From contig OW121848.1 in NCBI GenBank assembly GCA_933228895.1, positions 84,897,470 to 84,961,469 on the forward strand: 64,000 nucleotides of DNA, given 5' to 3'. Below are positions 63,226-64,000 of this stretch, in pieces (position 1 is the first letter of the stretch; each line of letters begins with the position of its first letter). The notes under the pieces were generated by a model. It did not search any database. It had not been told where the DNA came from and worked only from the letters and a program-made list of their open reading frames with translations. A program made the translations under genes and the position numbers. Origin of the DNA: Platycnemis pennipes (taxonomy: Eukaryota; Arthropoda; Insecta; Odonata; Platycnemididae).

Positions 63226-64000
63226 CGTACCCTCATAGTTACCTAAACAATTCTCGTGGTTGTTCGGGGTAAATTGAGTTGAACAGGCTCAACTCAAATT
63301 ATCCCAACATTACACCAATTTCAAAATAATCTTTTAATGAAGATTTTCTGATCGAACACTTGAGTTATGATTGTCCATGTTGATTACTTACTTCCTAGCC
63401 AACACGCAATTTTAATATCTGAATATGAAAGGAGATGAACAAGTTATGCATTTTTATTGTATTTTTCTGTATTATAGTTTTCTATATAGGTATGTATTAT
63501 AAGATTGGCTTCTGTAGATGTCTGATTAATAAGATTATCATAGTTCCTTGAATTTCATGTCGACGGAAATATTTTTTCAGAACAGTCTAAAAATTTACTA
63601 AGAGATTGTCCGATAATGATGCTAGTCTGATGTTAGGATGCTGACAAAAATTGGCAGGCAGGTAGTCCCTGATTAATGACTTACGAATCAACCCCCCTTT
63701 CAGGTTATAAATCCAATAACTACAATAGAAAAGTTTGAAATATTTTGTTACAATCATAACGCTAAAAATTACGCATCTTCCATTCTGGGAAATTGGGTCA
63801 GGGGTAAAGTAGGTATTTGACTACCATTGAATGCTTAAAATTACTCCACTACTATAAAGGAGAGTTAGGTCAGGGGTAAAGTGCACAGATCTCAATGCGA
63901 ACATCCATAGTTCGAATCTATCTCACAACATTTCTTTTTCCATACCAGTTTTGTTCTACTACCGTCCCTGGCTATTAATATTTTTAACATGTTTATCCAG
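63226..64000. other. Unclassified sequence
   Basis: AT-rich. GGTCAGGGGTAAAGT occurs twice (63798 and 63870). Otherwise nothing recognised. Confidence 0.4.
63860..63926 (+). other. tRNA-like segment (possible SINE head)
   Basis: TTAGGTCAGGGGTAAAGTGC resembles a pol III A box and ATAGTTCGAATCTAT a B box, about 40 nt apart. No cloverleaf acceptor stem and no poly(A) tail found. Confidence 0.3.

Overview
The window looks like a stretch of a transposon-rich arthropod genome, probably an insect with a large genome. It is AT-rich, its genes have introns with normal GT/AG borders, and the only host genes I can build with confidence are cys-loop ligand-gated channel subunits of the nicotinic acetylcholine receptor (nAChR) family, on the minus strand. 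The mobile elements point the same way: two Copia retrotransposons whose primer-binding sites match a half initiator-Met tRNA, Penelope-like elements with GIY-YIG endonucleases, I/LOA-like, Jockey/CR1-like and RTE-like LINEs, and a hAT-like element. I cannot name the species.

Host genes. Positions 1-8961 and 48521-57799 are two copies of a segmental duplication. Each carries a divergent alpha-type nAChR subunit gene. All ten exons of the right copy can be placed (57305 down to 43655). Their lengths are 73, 155, 45, 110, 211, 178, 153, 53, 183 and 180 nt, every phase fits, and they give a protein of 446 residues. The left copy has exons 1-9 (8482 down to 1799); its last exon should lie left of the window. 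A frameshifted exon 9 of a third, older paralogue lies at 39637-39820, so this is the remains of a tandem receptor cluster. Between the two copies, exons 3-5 (ligand-binding domain) have diverged while exons 6-9 are nearly identical. A decayed transposon-derived ORF sits downstream of exon 9 in both copies and so predates the duplication.

Mobile DNA between and around the genes. 7504-8237 and 12137-13276 hold two pieces of a Jockey/CR1-like LINE, joined to fragments of the receptor's exon 1 and exon 2. 9299-11942 is a nest of inverted-repeat elements. 13277-15590 is an I/LOA-like LINE with an RNase H domain. 15596-19010 holds Penelope-like relics. 19050-33645 is an old Copia element (Copia A) interrupted at 21691-31439 by a young array of a second Copia (Copia B): five LTRs or LTR parts plus one LTR fragment, one intact 1394-codon gag-pol, one gag-pol lacking most of RT, two stubs and an antisense/poly(A) chimera, all inside one GAATG target-site duplication. 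Then come a foldback element with minisatellite arms (33690-35263) and an RTE-like LINE (35497-37641). Intron 9 of the right receptor gene holds a GC-rich insert and several palindromic elements; intron 5 of the right copy holds a hAT-like insertion with an 8-bp target-site duplication. The right end (57800-63225) contains two Penelope-like families.

The observations I rate highest are: a recurring class of short non-autonomous elements, each built from its own repeated palindromic word and several sharing CCCTG-type ends; hammerhead-ribozyme-like cores repeated in the Penelope relics; the Copia B array with its antisense/poly(A) chimera; and the exon-by-exon contrast in divergence between the two receptor genes.
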